From positions 806,001 through 870,000 of the forward strand of contig JAWKIQ010000003.1 in assembly GCA_041394185.1 (NCBI GenBank): a stretch of DNA of 64,000 nucleotides, read 5' to 3'. A model generated the notes under the pieces. The model was not told the DNA's origin. It did no database searches and saw nothing but the letters and a program-made list of their open reading frames with translations. The position numbers were made by a program, and so were the translations under genes. Below, piece after piece: positions 33,080 through 42,189 of this stretch. The stretch is from Acidimicrobiales bacterium (GTDB lineage Bacteria > Actinomycetota > Acidimicrobiia > Acidimicrobiales > Poriferisodalaceae). Each line of letters starts with the position of its first letter. Position 1 is the first letter of the stretch.

Positions 33080-33838
33080 GTGAATCAACATCTGTTCACA
33101 TACCTCGTACGCCAGGGCGATCGTTCACTGGTTTTGGCCCAGCGACTGTCTCAGTGGCTGACCAACGCCCACGAACTCGAAGAAGAGATGGCGTTGGGCA
33201 ACATCTCACTCGACCTCATCGGCCAGACCCGCGCCCTGTTCACCTACGCCGCGCAGGTCGAAGGCCAGGGCCGAACCGAAGACGACCTGGCGTACTTCCG
33301 AAGCGACCGCGAGTTCACCAACCCCCTGCTGGTCGAGCAACCCAACGGCGACTTCGCCGTGACGATGGTCAGGCAGTTCCTTCACGACTCGTGGGCCGCC
33401 GCCTATTGGGACCTGATGCGCTCCAGCGCCGACCCCGCTCTGGCCGCCATCGCTGGCAAGGCCGTCAAGGAGACCGCCTATCACCTGCGACACGCCAGGT
33501 CGTGGGTGATTCGTCTCGGCGACGGTACAGACGAGAGCCACCGCAGAACCCAAGACGCCGTCGACCGGTTGTGGCGCTACACGGCCGAACTGTTCGAGGT
33601 CGACGAGGTCGAGACGGCGTTGCTCGAAAGTGGTGTCGCGGCCGACCCGGTTGAGATGAAGAAGCGCTGGACCGAGTCTGTCGAGGCCACTCTTGCCGAA
33701 GCCACCTTGGCCATCCCAGACCTGGCTGCTGCCGCCTTCTCGACCGGTGGCCGCCGGGGCATTCACTCTGAGAGCTTCTCGTACCTGATCGCAGAGATGC
33801 AGGTAGTGGCCCGCGCCCACCCCGGGGCCAAGTGGTGA
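33080..33838 (+). CDS. paaC: Phenylacetyl-CoA epoxidase structural subunit PaaC
   Basis: 252 residues from the GTG at 33080. Non-catalytic ferritin-like partner of PaaA (GDRSLVLAQRLSQWLTNAHE, LEEEMALGNISLDLIGQTR, KAVKETAYHLRHARSWVIRL). Starts 7 nt after the paaB stop and ends in a GTGA overlap with paaD. All lengths agree with the E. coli subunit of 248 residues. Confidence 0.94.
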   Translation: MNQHLFTYLVRQGDRSLVLAQRLSQWLTNAHELEEEMALGNISLDLIGQTRALFTYAAQVEGQGRTEDDLAYFRSDREFTNPLLVEQPNGDFAVTMVRQFLHDSWAAAYWDLMRSSADPALAAIAGKAVKETAYHLRHARSWVIRLGDGTDESHRRTQDAVDRLWRYTAELFEVDEVETALLESGVAADPVEMKKRWTESVEATLAEATLAIPDLAAAAFSTGGRRGIHSESFSYLIAEMQVVARAHPGAKW

Positions 33839-34326
33839 GCCCTCTTCCCGACAAGGCACCCCTGGCTCTGGTCGAGTCGGTGGACGACCCCGAGCTGCCC
33901 CACGTCACCATCGGCGATCTCGGCATGGTGCGGTCGGTCGAGCTCGGCGCAGATGGTCGAGTTTCGGTGACCCTGACCCCCACGTTTACCGGTTGCCCGG
34001 CGACCCAGCAGATCGCCGACGACGTCGAGGAAGTTCTGCGCGGCGCCGGTTACGAGCCCGACGTCCGCTTTGCCTATGCCCCCGCCTGGACCACCGATTG
34101 GATCACCGAAGCGGGCAGGGCCAAGCTGGCCGCTGCTGGTATCGCTCCCCCTCCGTCAGGTGTTTCCGCAGGCGACCTGGGCGTCTTGCTCGACATGCCA
34201 GTCGCGTGCCCCAGATGTGGGTCGCGCCAGACCCGCCGTCAGTCCGAGTTCGGCGCCACAGCGTGTAAGGCGCCCTATGTGTGCAACGCCTGCAAGGAGC
34301 CATTCGAGTGGTTCAAGCCGCTGTGA
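33835..34326 (+). CDS. paaD: PaaD, iron-sulfur/diiron maturation protein of the epoxidase
   Basis: 163 residues from the GTG at 33835 (33832 is equally possible). An N-terminal MIP18/DUF59 domain (SVDDPELPHVTIGDLGMVRSV, TPTFTGCPAT) is followed by a C-terminal zinc ribbon with Cys pairs CPRCGSRQT and CNACKEPFEWF. PaaD is needed for epoxidase activity, probably in cluster assembly. Coupled to paaC and to paaE by GTGA overlaps. Confidence 0.92.
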   Translation: MSPLPDKAPLALVESVDDPELPHVTIGDLGMVRSVELGADGRVSVTLTPTFTGCPATQQIADDVEEVLRGAGYEPDVRFAYAPAWTTDWITEAGRAKLAAAGIAPPPSGVSAGDLGVLLDMPVACPRCGSRQTRRQSEFGATACKAPYVCNACKEPFEWFKPL

Positions 34327-35402
34327 ACGCCACAGGTACAACAGGGTTCGCCGCGTGCCGCGTGGCGGCCGTCGAGCGCGACTGCGAAGATTCCGTCACC
34401 GTCACACTGCTGCCACCAGCGGGCCAGACATGGACCTTCGCACACGGTCAGCACCTGGTGCTGCGCCGCAATATCGACGGCACCGAGATACGCAGGAGCT
34501 ATTCGCTTTGTTCGGGGGCTCCCGACGGCCCGCTGAAGGTCGCAATACGCCTGGTGCCCGGTGGGGCCTTCTCGACCTGGGCCAACACCGAGTTGGCCGC
34601 CGGCGACACAATCGAGGCGATGCCACCGGGCGGCAGGTTCACGCACGACCTCGAGCCCGAGGCCGCCAAGACCTATCTGCTCGTGGCCGGCGGGTCTGGC
34701 ATCACACCGATCTCGTCGATTGCCGAGACCGTGCTGGCGGCCGAGCCCAGGGCGACCGTGACACTGCTATACGTCAACAAGACGACGGCGTCGACGATGT
34801 TGCTCGATGCCGTCGAGGGCCTGCGCAACAAGTACATGGGCCGTTTCCAGCTCTGGTACGCATTCACCCGCGAGGCCAGCGCGATCGAACTGCTCGACGG
34901 CAGACCCGATGCTGGACGGATAGTCCAGATGATCGAGCGTGACCTCCTGCCAAACAACGTCGATCACGCATTTCTGTGCGGGCCGCAGGGCCTCGTCGAC
35001 GAGGTCACCAGCGGCCTCATCAGCGCCGGCGTCGACGCGTCCCGAATCCATCACGAGCTGTTCACCGCCGGTGAGGGCCGGCTTGGCCGCCCCGCTCCCC
35101 AGCCGGTTGTGGCGGGGGCCGAGCCGGTGGCCCAGGCGATGATCACCCTCCACGGCAAGACCACCACGGTTCCGGTGTTCGAGGGTGACACGGTCCTAGA
35201 AGCCGCCCAGAGGCAGCGCCCAGATGTGCCGTATTCGTGCCGCGCCGGCGTGTGCTCGACCTGTATGGCTCGGCTGGTCGAAGGCGAGGTCACGATGGAC
35301 ATCTGCCACGGTCTCGAGCCTTCCGAGGTCGAGGCCGGAAACGTGCTGACGTGTCGGTCTGTTCCCACCACGGCGGTGGTGCGGGTCGACTACGACGTGT
35401 GA
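34323..35402 (+). CDS. paaE: Phenylacetyl-CoA epoxidase reductase PaaE
   Basis: 359 residues from the GTG at 34323. A FAD domain (RRSYSLCSGAPDG) and NAD(P)H domain (LVAGGSGITPISSI, FLCGPQGLVDEV) are followed by a C-terminal plant-type [2Fe-2S] ferredoxin domain with Cys in SCRAGVCSTCMAR and LTCRS. Passes electrons from NAD(P)H to the PaaA diiron centre. Last of the five coupled paa genes; a VOC gene starts 16 bp later and may be in the same mRNA. Confidence 0.93.
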   Translation: MNATGTTGFAACRVAAVERDCEDSVTVTLLPPAGQTWTFAHGQHLVLRRNIDGTEIRRSYSLCSGAPDGPLKVAIRLVPGGAFSTWANTELAAGDTIEAMPPGGRFTHDLEPEAAKTYLLVAGGSGITPISSIAETVLAAEPRATVTLLYVNKTTASTMLLDAVEGLRNKYMGRFQLWYAFTREASAIELLDGRPDAGRIVQMIERDLLPNNVDHAFLCGPQGLVDEVTSGLISAGVDASRIHHELFTAGEGRLGRPAPQPVVAGAEPVAQAMITLHGKTTTVPVFEGDTVLEAAQRQRPDVPYSCRAGVCSTCMARLVEGEVTMDICHGLEPSEVEAGNVLTCRSVPTTAVVRVDYDV

Positions 35403-35418
35403 CCGAACGGGGTTGATC

Positions 35419-36117
35419 ATGGCCGCTATCGAGATCGTCAAGCCGGCGGTGGATGTCGGGTTCCAGACAAACCGGTGGGCCGAACACGAGCCCTTCTGGC
35501 GCGACCAGGTCGGCCTGCCATACAACCACCTCTTGAAGGTCGGCGGCGGGGTGCACCAGCATCGCTTCGACCTTCACGGTGCCGTCTGCAAGGTCAACAG
35601 CGTGCGTGCAGACCTGGCCCTGGACGAGCCCACGGGCTACCACAGCCTCACCATCGCAGGGCCGGGTGGACGTTCCGGCCGCGTCGAGACACCCGATGGC
35701 ACTGTCATTCAGATGGTCGAGCCCGCTTCGCTTCCCGACGGGATATGCACGGTCGTCGGCATCGACGCGACCAACGTTGCCGCTACCACCGATGCGCTGG
35801 CCGCGCTCGGCGCCGAACCAACTGCTGCGGGCATGCGCATCGGCGAGACGCTGTTGGATGTTCGGGCAGCACCCCATCGGGCTCCTACCAACGAGATGAC
35901 CGCTGCAGGCTTGCGCTATCTGACGATCCAGATCGCCGACGTGCGTGCGGCTTTCGCCCACGCCCTCGACAACGGGTTGACCGAGGGACGAGCTCCCATA
36001 AGGCTGGGCGATGTTGCATTCTTCGCCATGGTGCGGTTGCCCGACGGCGACTGGATCGAGCTTTCGCAACGCGCCTCGCTGACCGGCCCTCTGCCCGACG
36101 ACGCACCGCGCGGCTGA
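35419..36117 (+). CDS. VOC-superfamily (glyoxalase/dioxygenase fold) protein
   Basis: 232 residues from the ATG at 35419 (a TTG two codons earlier is possible). Two VOC-type halves: GFQTNRWAEHEPFWRDQVGL with GYHSLTIAG, and RYLTIQIADVRAAFAHALDNG with FAMVRLPDGDWIELSQRA. Metal ligands would be His in VHQHRF or HSLTI and Glu in WIELS. Substrate unknown. Sits 16 bp after paaE, so it may act on a side product of phenylacetate breakdown (inference). Confidence 0.75.
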   Translation: MAAIEIVKPAVDVGFQTNRWAEHEPFWRDQVGLPYNHLLKVGGGVHQHRFDLHGAVCKVNSVRADLALDEPTGYHSLTIAGPGGRSGRVETPDGTVIQMVEPASLPDGICTVVGIDATNVAATTDALAALGAEPTAAGMRIGETLLDVRAAPHRAPTNEMTAAGLRYLTIQIADVRAAFAHALDNGLTEGRAPIRLGDVAFFAMVRLPDGDWIELSQRASLTGPLPDDAPRG

Positions 36118-36166
36118 ACCCGTTCTGCACTTGCTCTGAGGCAGGTCTCGGCAACATACTTGCAGC

Positions 36167-37366
36167 ATGGCTGAAACAGATTTGGACCGGGTCGAGGCTG
36201 CACTCGACACCCTCCTCGCCGCGCACGATCCCAAGACCGAGAGCTACCAAGAGTTCAGGGGTCATCAGTTCGACGCCGGCCTCGCATGGGTCCAATTCCC
36301 CGAAGGCTCGGGCGGGCTCGGTCTTGCCCCACAGCTTCAGCGCGTCGTCAACCGGCGGTTGGCCGAGGCGGGCGCACCGGCAACCGAGCCGTCGCAGTTC
36401 TTCATGAACCTCGCTGGGCCCACCATCGCAACCCACGGCGACGACGCGGTCAAGCAGCGCTTCCTGCGTCCGATGTTCACCGGCGAAGAGCGCTGGTGCC
36501 AGCTGTTCTCCGAGCCCGGAGCCGGTTCGGACTTCGCCGGACTGGCCACGCGGGCGGTACGAGACGGTGACGAGTGGATCATCAACGGGCAGAAGGTCTG
36601 GAACACGCTCGCCCACATCGCCGACTGGGGAATGCTGGTCACACGCACCGATCCCAGTGTTCCAAAGCACCGGGGCATGACCTACTTCGCGCTCGACATG
36701 AAGGCTCCCGGTGTCGAGGTGCGTCCGCTGCGCCAGATCACCGGCGAGGCCGAGTTCAACGAGGTCTACATGACCGACGTCCGCGTACCCGACGCCCACC
36801 GCATCGGTGCCGAGGGCGAGGGTTGGCGGGCGGCTCTCACGACGCTCATGAACGAGCGCACCGCCATCGGCGGCAGCGGTGGTGGCGGCTCGCGCCCCAA
36901 GCGTGGGTCGGGCCCGATTGCCGCTTTGGTCGACGCATACAGGGAGAACCGCGACAACGTCTCGCCCGGCGCCCTCGACCAGGTGATGAAGCTGTGGGTG
37001 CGCTCCGAGGTATTCCGCCTCACCAACGCCAGGGCTGCCGAAGCTGCACGTTCGGGTAACCCCGGTCCCGAGGGCTCGGTGGGCAAGGCCATGTGGGCGA
37101 TCCTCAACCAGGACATCTACACCGCTGCCATCGACATGCGCGGCATGGGCGGCCTGATCGGCGCCGACTACACGTTCAGGCGCCCCGAGTCGAGCGACAT
37201 GGTCGGCGACAACGCGATTCACCCGTTCCTGCGGGTCAGGGCGAACAGCATCGAGGGCGGCACCACCGAGGTTCTCAAGAACATCCTCGGCGAGCAGGTT
37301 CTCGGTCTGCCCGGTGAACCGCGTCTAGACAAGGACGTTCCCTGGATCGAGGTGCCGCGCAGCTGA
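36167..37366 (+). CDS. Acyl-CoA dehydrogenase family protein
   Basis: 399 residues. FAD and acyl-CoA binding segments are clear: QLFSEPGAGSDFAGLATRA, GQKVWNTLAHIADWGMLVTRT, and the C-terminal NSIEGGTTEVLKNILGEQVLGLPGEP, where the Glu of EGGTTE is near the catalytic position in this subfamily. Oxidises an acyl-CoA at the alpha-beta carbons; chain type unknown. Independent of paaE by 49 bp plus the VOC gene. Confidence 0.9.
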   Translation: MAETDLDRVEAALDTLLAAHDPKTESYQEFRGHQFDAGLAWVQFPEGSGGLGLAPQLQRVVNRRLAEAGAPATEPSQFFMNLAGPTIATHGDDAVKQRFLRPMFTGEERWCQLFSEPGAGSDFAGLATRAVRDGDEWIINGQKVWNTLAHIADWGMLVTRTDPSVPKHRGMTYFALDMKAPGVEVRPLRQITGEAEFNEVYMTDVRVPDAHRIGAEGEGWRAALTTLMNERTAIGGSGGGGSRPKRGSGPIAALVDAYRENRDNVSPGALDQVMKLWVRSEVFRLTNARAAEAARSGNPGPEGSVGKAMWAILNQDIYTAAIDMRGMGGLIGADYTFRRPESSDMVGDNAIHPFLRVRANSIEGGTTEVLKNILGEQVLGLPGEPRLDKDVPWIEVPRS

Positions 37367-37415
37367 CCGCTGTGGGATCATCGGGATTCCTTGCGACCCC
37401 AACCAGGAGTACCGA

Positions 37416-37883
37416 ATGAGCGACGGTTACACAGTTTCACGTGAGACGACCATCGGTGCGGCGCCCGACGTCGTCTTTGCGCGCCTCCGTGACCTGACCA
37501 CGTGGAACGACTGGTCTCCATGGGCCGCCATGGACCCGAACATGCAGAACACCTATTCGGGCGCCACTGGTCAGGTCGGCTCGAGGTCGGCTTGGAAGGG
37601 CAACCGCAAGGTCGGTGAGGGGTCGATGACCATCACAGGCCTGGACGAACCCAACCGGGTCGAGATCGACCTTCAGTTCCTGAAGCCGTTCAAAGCCCGC
37701 AACGACATCGTGTTCTCGCTAGCGCCGAACGCGGACGGAACCGACGTCGTGTGGGCCATGACAGGCAAGGTCACCTTGATGACACGGGTCATGGGGTTGT
37801 TGGGCAAGTCGATGGACAAGATGGTCGGACCCGACTTCGAGAAGGGTCTCGCCAGCCTGAAGGCCGTCGTCGAGTCCAACTAG
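37416..37883 (+). CDS. SRPBCC (polyketide cyclase-like) family protein
   Basis: 155 residues with the START/Bet v1 helix-grip fold: SRETTIGAAPDVVFARLRDLTTWNDWSPW at the start (seen as VFARLRDLTTWNDWSPW) and a long C-terminal helix FEKGLASLKAVVE. Such proteins bind hydrophobic ligands; some are cyclases or stress proteins. AGGAG lies before the ATG. Role unknown. Convergent with the synthetase gene downstream. Confidence 0.82.
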   Translation: MSDGYTVSRETTIGAAPDVVFARLRDLTTWNDWSPWAAMDPNMQNTYSGATGQVGSRSAWKGNRKVGEGSMTITGLDEPNRVEIDLQFLKPFKARNDIVFSLAPNADGTDVVWAMTGKVTLMTRVMGLLGKSMDKMVGPDFEKGLASLKAVVESN

Positions 37884-37897
37884 GTAACCGGCCGCCT

Positions 37898-39445
37898 TCA
37901 GCTCGCCAGATGGGCGAAGTGCTCGCGAAGCTCGCGCTTGAGGATCTTGTTCGAGCCGGTCTTGGGGATCTCGTCCATGAACTCGACCAGCCGGGGCACC
38001 TTGTAGCCGGCTAGATGTTCGCGGGCATAGGCCTGCACCGCATCGGTGTCGAGCCCTGCTCCTTCGCCCTGCACGATGATTGCCAGAACGGTCTCGCCCC
38101 AGTCTTCGGACGGCACACCGATGACCGCCACCTCGTATATGTCTGGGTGCAGTTCGAGAGCGGCCTCGATCTCGGCGGGGTAGATGTTCATGCCGCCCGA
38201 GATGATCATGTCCTTCTTGCGGTCGCAGATGAACAGGTAGCCCTCATCGTCGCGATAGGCGATGTCGCCCACGGTGTGCCAGCCGTCGCGGTCGTCTGCT
38301 GCGTATTTTTCGTCGGCCTTGTAGTAGGTGTCGAAGACCGACGAAGCGCGAACGAACAGCTCGCCGGGCTGGCCCACTTCTGTGACCTCGTTGCCGTCTT
38401 CGTCGAACAGCTTGACCTCGACCAACGGGGCCGGCTTGCCGCAAGACCCTGGCTTTCGCATCTGATCCTCTGGAGCCAGCACACAGTTGACCCCCATCTC
38501 GGTCGAGCCGTAGACCTCCCACAACGACTCGGGCGGAAAGTCCTCGATGTACGCCTGCTTGAGCGCAAAGGGCCAAGGCGCCGCGTTGGCGACCATGATC
38601 TTCATGCTCGACGTGTCGTACTTGGCCTTCACCTCGGCGGGCAGGTTCACGACCATGCGGATGGGCGTGGGGGCAGAGAACGTCGACGAGCACTTGTATT
38701 TGTCGATCAGGCGCAGCCAGTCTTCGGCATCGAACTTGTGCTGCAACACGATGGTGTTGCCCAGCACATGGGCGATGTTGGCGAAGCCGCCCGGCCCCGA
38801 GTGATACAGCGGTCCGCAGGTGATGTAGACGTCGCCGGGGCCGTACCCGATGAGCTGCAGCAACCCCGCACTCTGCTCGTTGGAGGCGGTTCGGTGCCTG
38901 ACCGCACCCTTGGGATTGCCGGTGGTGCCAGAGGTGTAGATCATGGTTCCCGAGGTCGACTGATCTCGCTGTGGGGGCGATGCGTCGCCCAGGAAATCGG
39001 CCTCTGAGATCTGGCCCGACCCGGCTACCGGTTCGCCGCCGAAGATCACCACCTTGCGCACGTTCTCGAAGTGGCCCTTGATGCGGTCGAGCATGTGGGC
39101 GAACTCGGCGTCGGCCCAGATGACCACCGAGTCGCTGTTGTTGACTACGTAGACAGACTCTTCGTCGGTCAGGCGATAGTTGAGCGGAACGCTGATGAGG
39201 CCGGCCTTGCGGGCCGCGTGGCTGAACGACATGACCTCTAGCGAGTTCTGCCCCAGCCACATGACCTTGTCGCCGGGCTCGACACCCAGATCGAGGAGTC
39301 CGTTTGCGATGCGGTTCGTGTACTGGTCGAGTTCGGCGAACGTGATCTGGCGCGGTTGCTGGCCGGGACGATCGTCGATGATCGCGATCTTGTCCGGGTT
39401 TGCGGCCGCGTGGGCGGTGATCAGGTCGGGTGTGACATCGGTCAT
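37898..39445 (-). CDS. Acyl-CoA synthetase (AMP-forming)
   Basis: 515 residues of the ANL superfamily. Adenylation motifs are complete: MIYTSGTTGNPKGA (P-loop), WEVYGSTEMG (A5), GWHTVGDIAY (A7, with the ribose-binding Asp), CDRKKDMIISGGMNIYPAEIE (hinge A8) and the catalytic Lys in TGSNKILKRELR. Activates a carboxylic acid to its CoA thioester. It is close to long-chain or aromatic acid ligases of actinobacteria, substrate unresolved. It does not resemble PaaK, so it should not be assumed to feed the paa operon. Confidence 0.9.
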   Translation of the reverse strand: MTDVTPDLITAHAAANPDKIAIIDDRPGQQPRQITFAELDQYTNRIANGLLDLGVEPGDKVMWLGQNSLEVMSFSHAARKAGLISVPLNYRLTDEESVYVVNNSDSVVIWADAEFAHMLDRIKGHFENVRKVVIFGGEPVAGSGQISEADFLGDASPPQRDQSTSGTMIYTSGTTGNPKGAVRHRTASNEQSAGLLQLIGYGPGDVYITCGPLYHSGPGGFANIAHVLGNTIVLQHKFDAEDWLRLIDKYKCSSTFSAPTPIRMVVNLPAEVKAKYDTSSMKIMVANAAPWPFALKQAYIEDFPPESLWEVYGSTEMGVNCVLAPEDQMRKPGSCGKPAPLVEVKLFDEDGNEVTEVGQPGELFVRASSVFDTYYKADEKYAADDRDGWHTVGDIAYRDDEGYLFICDRKKDMIISGGMNIYPAEIEAALELHPDIYEVAVIGVPSEDWGETVLAIIVQGEGAGLDTDAVQAYAREHLAGYKVPRLVEFMDEIPKTGSNKILKRELREHFAHLAS

Positions 39446-39512
39446 GTCGCACAGTCTGGCCCAACACCGGCCTGGCCACCCAAGCGGGGCAGCACATCGA
39501 TCGGCGGCGGCC

Positions 39513-39518
39513 TACCGT
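39513..39518 (+). promoter_or_regulatory. Candidate -10 element of the ion channel gene
   Basis: TACCGT ends 6 nt before the GTG at 39525; no ribosome site is seen. Confidence 0.4.
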
Positions 39519-39524
39519 TGCGCC

Positions 39525-40616
39525 GTGACCGAAACAATCGCCATCGTTGCTGGCGTCATGCTGATTGCGGTGTCGTTCGCCGATCTGGTGAACACCCTGG
39601 TGTCTACCTCGACTTCACCGGCTCGATGGTGGCCGTCGCGTGTCATCGGGATGACCCTGTTCGCGTCGCTGCGCGCGGTTGCGAGGCGGATCCCAGGCGA
39701 TCGTCCGGCACGCGAGCGCATGCTTGCCGCCTTTGGGCCCCTGCTGGTCATCGCGCTTCTGGCGTCGTGGGTGTTTCTCCAGATAACCGGGTTTGCCCTG
39801 GTGTGGTGGGCGTTGGGTGGTATCTCGAACGTGTCGACGTTCGGCGACGATTGGTACTACTCGGGCGTCGTCTATTTCACCGTCGGGTTCGGTGAGGTCG
39901 TTCCGACCGAGGTGATCCCCAGGAGTGGAGCCCTGTTCGAGGCGTTTGCCGGCGTGGTGACCGTGGCTCTGGTCATCGGTTATCTGCCAACGCTGTATTC
40001 GGCCTACTCCGAACGCGAGCGCCAGTTGATAACCCTCGATGCCGGAAGCACCGAGCGCATCACCCCCACCGAGTTGGTGAAGGCCTGGGCGCCCGATGCC
40101 GACCCCAAGAAGCTCGACGCCAAGTTCGCCCAGTGGGAGCAGTGGGCGGCGGGCATCCTCGAGACCCATTCGTCGGTGCCGCTGCTGGCGATGTTTCGTT
40201 CGCACGATCGTCAGCAGAATTGGGTGACCGGTCTGGGCCTTCTGTGCGATGCCGCATTGCACGCACAGATCATCAATGGGGCGACCGACGGCTACGCGTT
40301 CTGGTTCTTGCGTCGGGCCGAGGCGATCTTCAAGGAGCTGACCCAGGGCCATGACCTTTCGGAGTACGAGACCGCTTTGGTGGAGGGCTCCAACGAGGAC
40401 ATGTTCCGGTTCTTGTACGACGATCTGACAGCCCATGGGTTTGACCTGCGGCCCTATGAGGAGGCGGCCGATTACACACGTCAGGCACGTATGACGTTTG
40501 CTCCGGCGCTCGAGTACATGATCGACTTCCTGGTGTGCCCGAGGGGATTCTGGGCCCACGAGTCGACCGTCAAGGCATGGTCGAGCGAGCATCAGATCGC
40601 TCGCTTCAACGACTGA
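39525..40616 (+). CDS. Two-TM potassium channel family protein with long cytoplasmic domain
   Basis: 363 residues from the GTG at 39525. An N-terminal span (1-25), then two spans (about 68-95 and 135-160) flanking a pore loop with selectivity filter TVGFG (119-123), the K+ channel signature with Phe for Tyr. The remaining 190 residues are soluble and mostly helical, without RCK/TrkA-N features. Probable K+ channel of the inner membrane; gating signal unknown. The frame is open earlier but overlaps the divergent synthetase gene, so this start is chosen. Confidence 0.8.
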   Translation: MTETIAIVAGVMLIAVSFADLVNTLVSTSTSPARWWPSRVIGMTLFASLRAVARRIPGDRPARERMLAAFGPLLVIALLASWVFLQITGFALVWWALGGISNVSTFGDDWYYSGVVYFTVGFGEVVPTEVIPRSGALFEAFAGVVTVALVIGYLPTLYSAYSERERQLITLDAGSTERITPTELVKAWAPDADPKKLDAKFAQWEQWAAGILETHSSVPLLAMFRSHDRQQNWVTGLGLLCDAALHAQIINGATDGYAFWFLRRAEAIFKELTQGHDLSEYETALVEGSNEDMFRFLYDDLTAHGFDLRPYEEAADYTRQARMTFAPALEYMIDFLVCPRGFWAHESTVKAWSSEHQIARFND

Positions 40617-40681
40617 GCCGAGCGATTCTGCCCTCAGCAGAATCGAGCGGGCGTGCCGGGGTTCGCCTCCACAATGTCGCC

Positions 40682-41284
40682 ATGACGAGCAGCCTCTACG
40701 ACCGTTTGATGGAGCGTCGGATCCTGGTGCTGGGTGAGGAGGTGACCAATGACAGCGCCAACCGCCTGGTGTCGCAGCTGTTGTTGTTGTCGGCCGACGA
40801 TCCCGAAAGCGACATCTGTGTCTACATCAACTCGCCGGGTGGTTCGGTCATGGCCGGGTTGGCCGTGTACGACACGATGCAGCTGATCCCCAACGATGTG
40901 GCCACGGTGGCGGTGGGGTTGGCGGCCAGCATGGGGCAGGTGATCTTGTGTGCGGGCTCGCCCGGAAAGCGGTTCGCGCTGCCCAACGCCCAGGTTCTGA
41001 TGCACGAGGGTTCGGCCGGATTGGCGGGCTCGGCGGCCGACGTGGCGATACAGGCATCGAACCTGATGGCCACCCTCGACCGGATGAGGCGGATAATCGC
41101 CCGCCACACCGGGCATTCACTGGATCAGGTCGAGCGAGATGTGGGCCGCGACCGCTGGTTCGATGCAGTCCAGGCCCGCGAGTATGGCTTTGTCGATCAC
41201 GTCGTCGATCACCTCGATGCGATCGTGCCCAGGCGAATAACCAGGCAGGTGGGACTGGTGGCCGGTGCCGAGGTTGCGCGATGA
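40682..41284 (+). CDS. ATP-dependent Clp protease proteolytic subunit, accessory paralogue with intact triad
   Basis: 200 residues from the ATG at 40682. ClpP fold with catalytic triad S83 (GLAASMGQV), H108 (VLMHEGSAG) and D157 (VGRDRWFDA). The His segment lacks the usual HQP. The stop overlaps the second clpP (ATGA). Unlike the housekeeping clpP1P2-clpX locus, no clpX or tig is nearby, so this is a secondary pair like clpP3P4 of Streptomyces. Its companion lacks the catalytic Asp. Confidence 0.9.
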   Translation: MTSSLYDRLMERRILVLGEEVTNDSANRLVSQLLLLSADDPESDICVYINSPGGSVMAGLAVYDTMQLIPNDVATVAVGLAASMGQVILCAGSPGKRFALPNAQVLMHEGSAGLAGSAADVAIQASNLMATLDRMRRIIARHTGHSLDQVERDVGRDRWFDAVQAREYGFVDHVVDHLDAIVPRRITRQVGLVAGAEVAR

Positions 41285-41913
41285 GCAGCTACACGATTCC
41301 GACGGTCGTCGAGACCACACCCAAGGGCGAGCGGGCCTTCGACGTCTTCAGCAGGCTCTTGTCCGAGCGCATCGTCTTCGTCGGAACGCCGATAGACGAC
41401 GGGGTCGCCAATGTGGTGGTGGCGCAGATTCTCCACCTGGCGGCCGCGGCCCCTGACCAGGACGTTCACATCTACATAAACTCGCCGGGCGGTTCGTTCA
41501 GTTCGGCGATGGCGATCTACGACACCATGCAGTTCGTTCGCTGCGATGTAGCCACGATGTGTGTGGGGCAGGCGGCATCGACCGCTGCGCTGCTGCTGGC
41601 TGCGGGAACCAAGGGCAAGCGCTCGGCGCTACCCCACGCCCGGGTGTTGCTGCATCAGCCACATGCGGCGTTGAGCCGAGGCTCGATCACCGACTTGGCG
41701 CTGGAGGCCGAGGAGATGGAGCGGATCCGCAGCGAGGCCGAGGGTGTTCTGGCCATTCACACCGGGCGCGACGCCGCCCAGATACGCAGCGACACCGAGC
41801 GGGCTCTGATTCTGCGCAGCGCGGCTGCGGTCGAGTATGGAATCGTCGACAGGGTTATGGAATCAGGCGGCGAGCAGACGCATGACGGTGTTGCCTTGCG
41901 ACCTGAGCCGTAG
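41281..41913 (+). CDS. ClpP paralogue lacking the catalytic aspartate
   Basis: 210 residues. More canonical at the N-terminus than its partner (ERAFDVFSRLLSERIVFVG, YINSPGGSFSSAMAIYDTMQ). Ser100 (GQAASTAAL) and His125 (LLHQPHAA) are in place, but the segment that reads DTERD in E. coli ClpP is DTERA here, so the triad Asp is replaced by Ala175. The subunit is probably weakly active or structural in a mixed two-ring complex. Co-translated with the upstream paralogue; its last 51 bp overlap the regulator gene on the other strand. Confidence 0.88.
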   Translation: MSSYTIPTVVETTPKGERAFDVFSRLLSERIVFVGTPIDDGVANVVVAQILHLAAAAPDQDVHIYINSPGGSFSSAMAIYDTMQFVRCDVATMCVGQAASTAALLLAAGTKGKRSALPHARVLLHQPHAALSRGSITDLALEAEEMERIRSEAEGVLAIHTGRDAAQIRSDTERALILRSAAAVEYGIVDRVMESGGEQTHDGVALRPEP

Positions 41914-42183
41914 GCGGCCCGCAGCACGCTCGAGCACGTCGGCGACCTCGATGCCCAAGCTGCGGCACACGGCATCGAGCAGGTCCGACGAGACTTCCTT
42001 TCGGCCGCGCTCGACTTCGGACAGGTACTGAAGCGAGACCCACGCCTGCTCCGCGACGTCGGCCAGAGTGCGGTCCTGGGTGCGGCGTTCTTCTCGCAGG
42101 ACCTGGCCGACGGCCTCTCGGGCCTTTGATGGCCGAGGCTCGGGGAACTCGATGATCTGACCTTCGTCGCTGCGGTCTGTCAT
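41863..42183 (-). CDS. ClgR/PopR-like XRE-family regulator
   Basis: 106 residues. The helix-turn-helix TLADVAEQAWVSLQYLSEVE followed by RGRKEVSSDLLDAVCRSLGI is nearly the ClgR signature of actinobacteria, and LREERRTQDR precedes it. ClgR and PopR activate clp genes and are themselves Clp substrates, often through a C-terminal Ala-Ala-like degron; this protein ends LLAA. Lying tail to tail with the clpP pair supports that role. TACCGT (complement of 42190-42195) sits 6 nt before the ATG, implying a leaderless mRNA. Confidence 0.82.
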   Translation of the reverse strand: MTDRSDEGQIIEFPEPRPSKAREAVGQVLREERRTQDRTLADVAEQAWVSLQYLSEVERGRKEVSSDLLDAVCRSLGIEVADVLERAAGRLRLRSQGNTVMRLLAA

Positions 42184-42189
42184 GCCACG

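Noticed and set aside
37898..39445. Considered as phenylacetate-CoA ligase (paaK) because of the nearby paa operon
   Set aside because: Motifs are those of fatty-acid/aromatic-type ANL ligases of general kind, not PaaK, and the gene is on the opposite strand, beyond three other genes.
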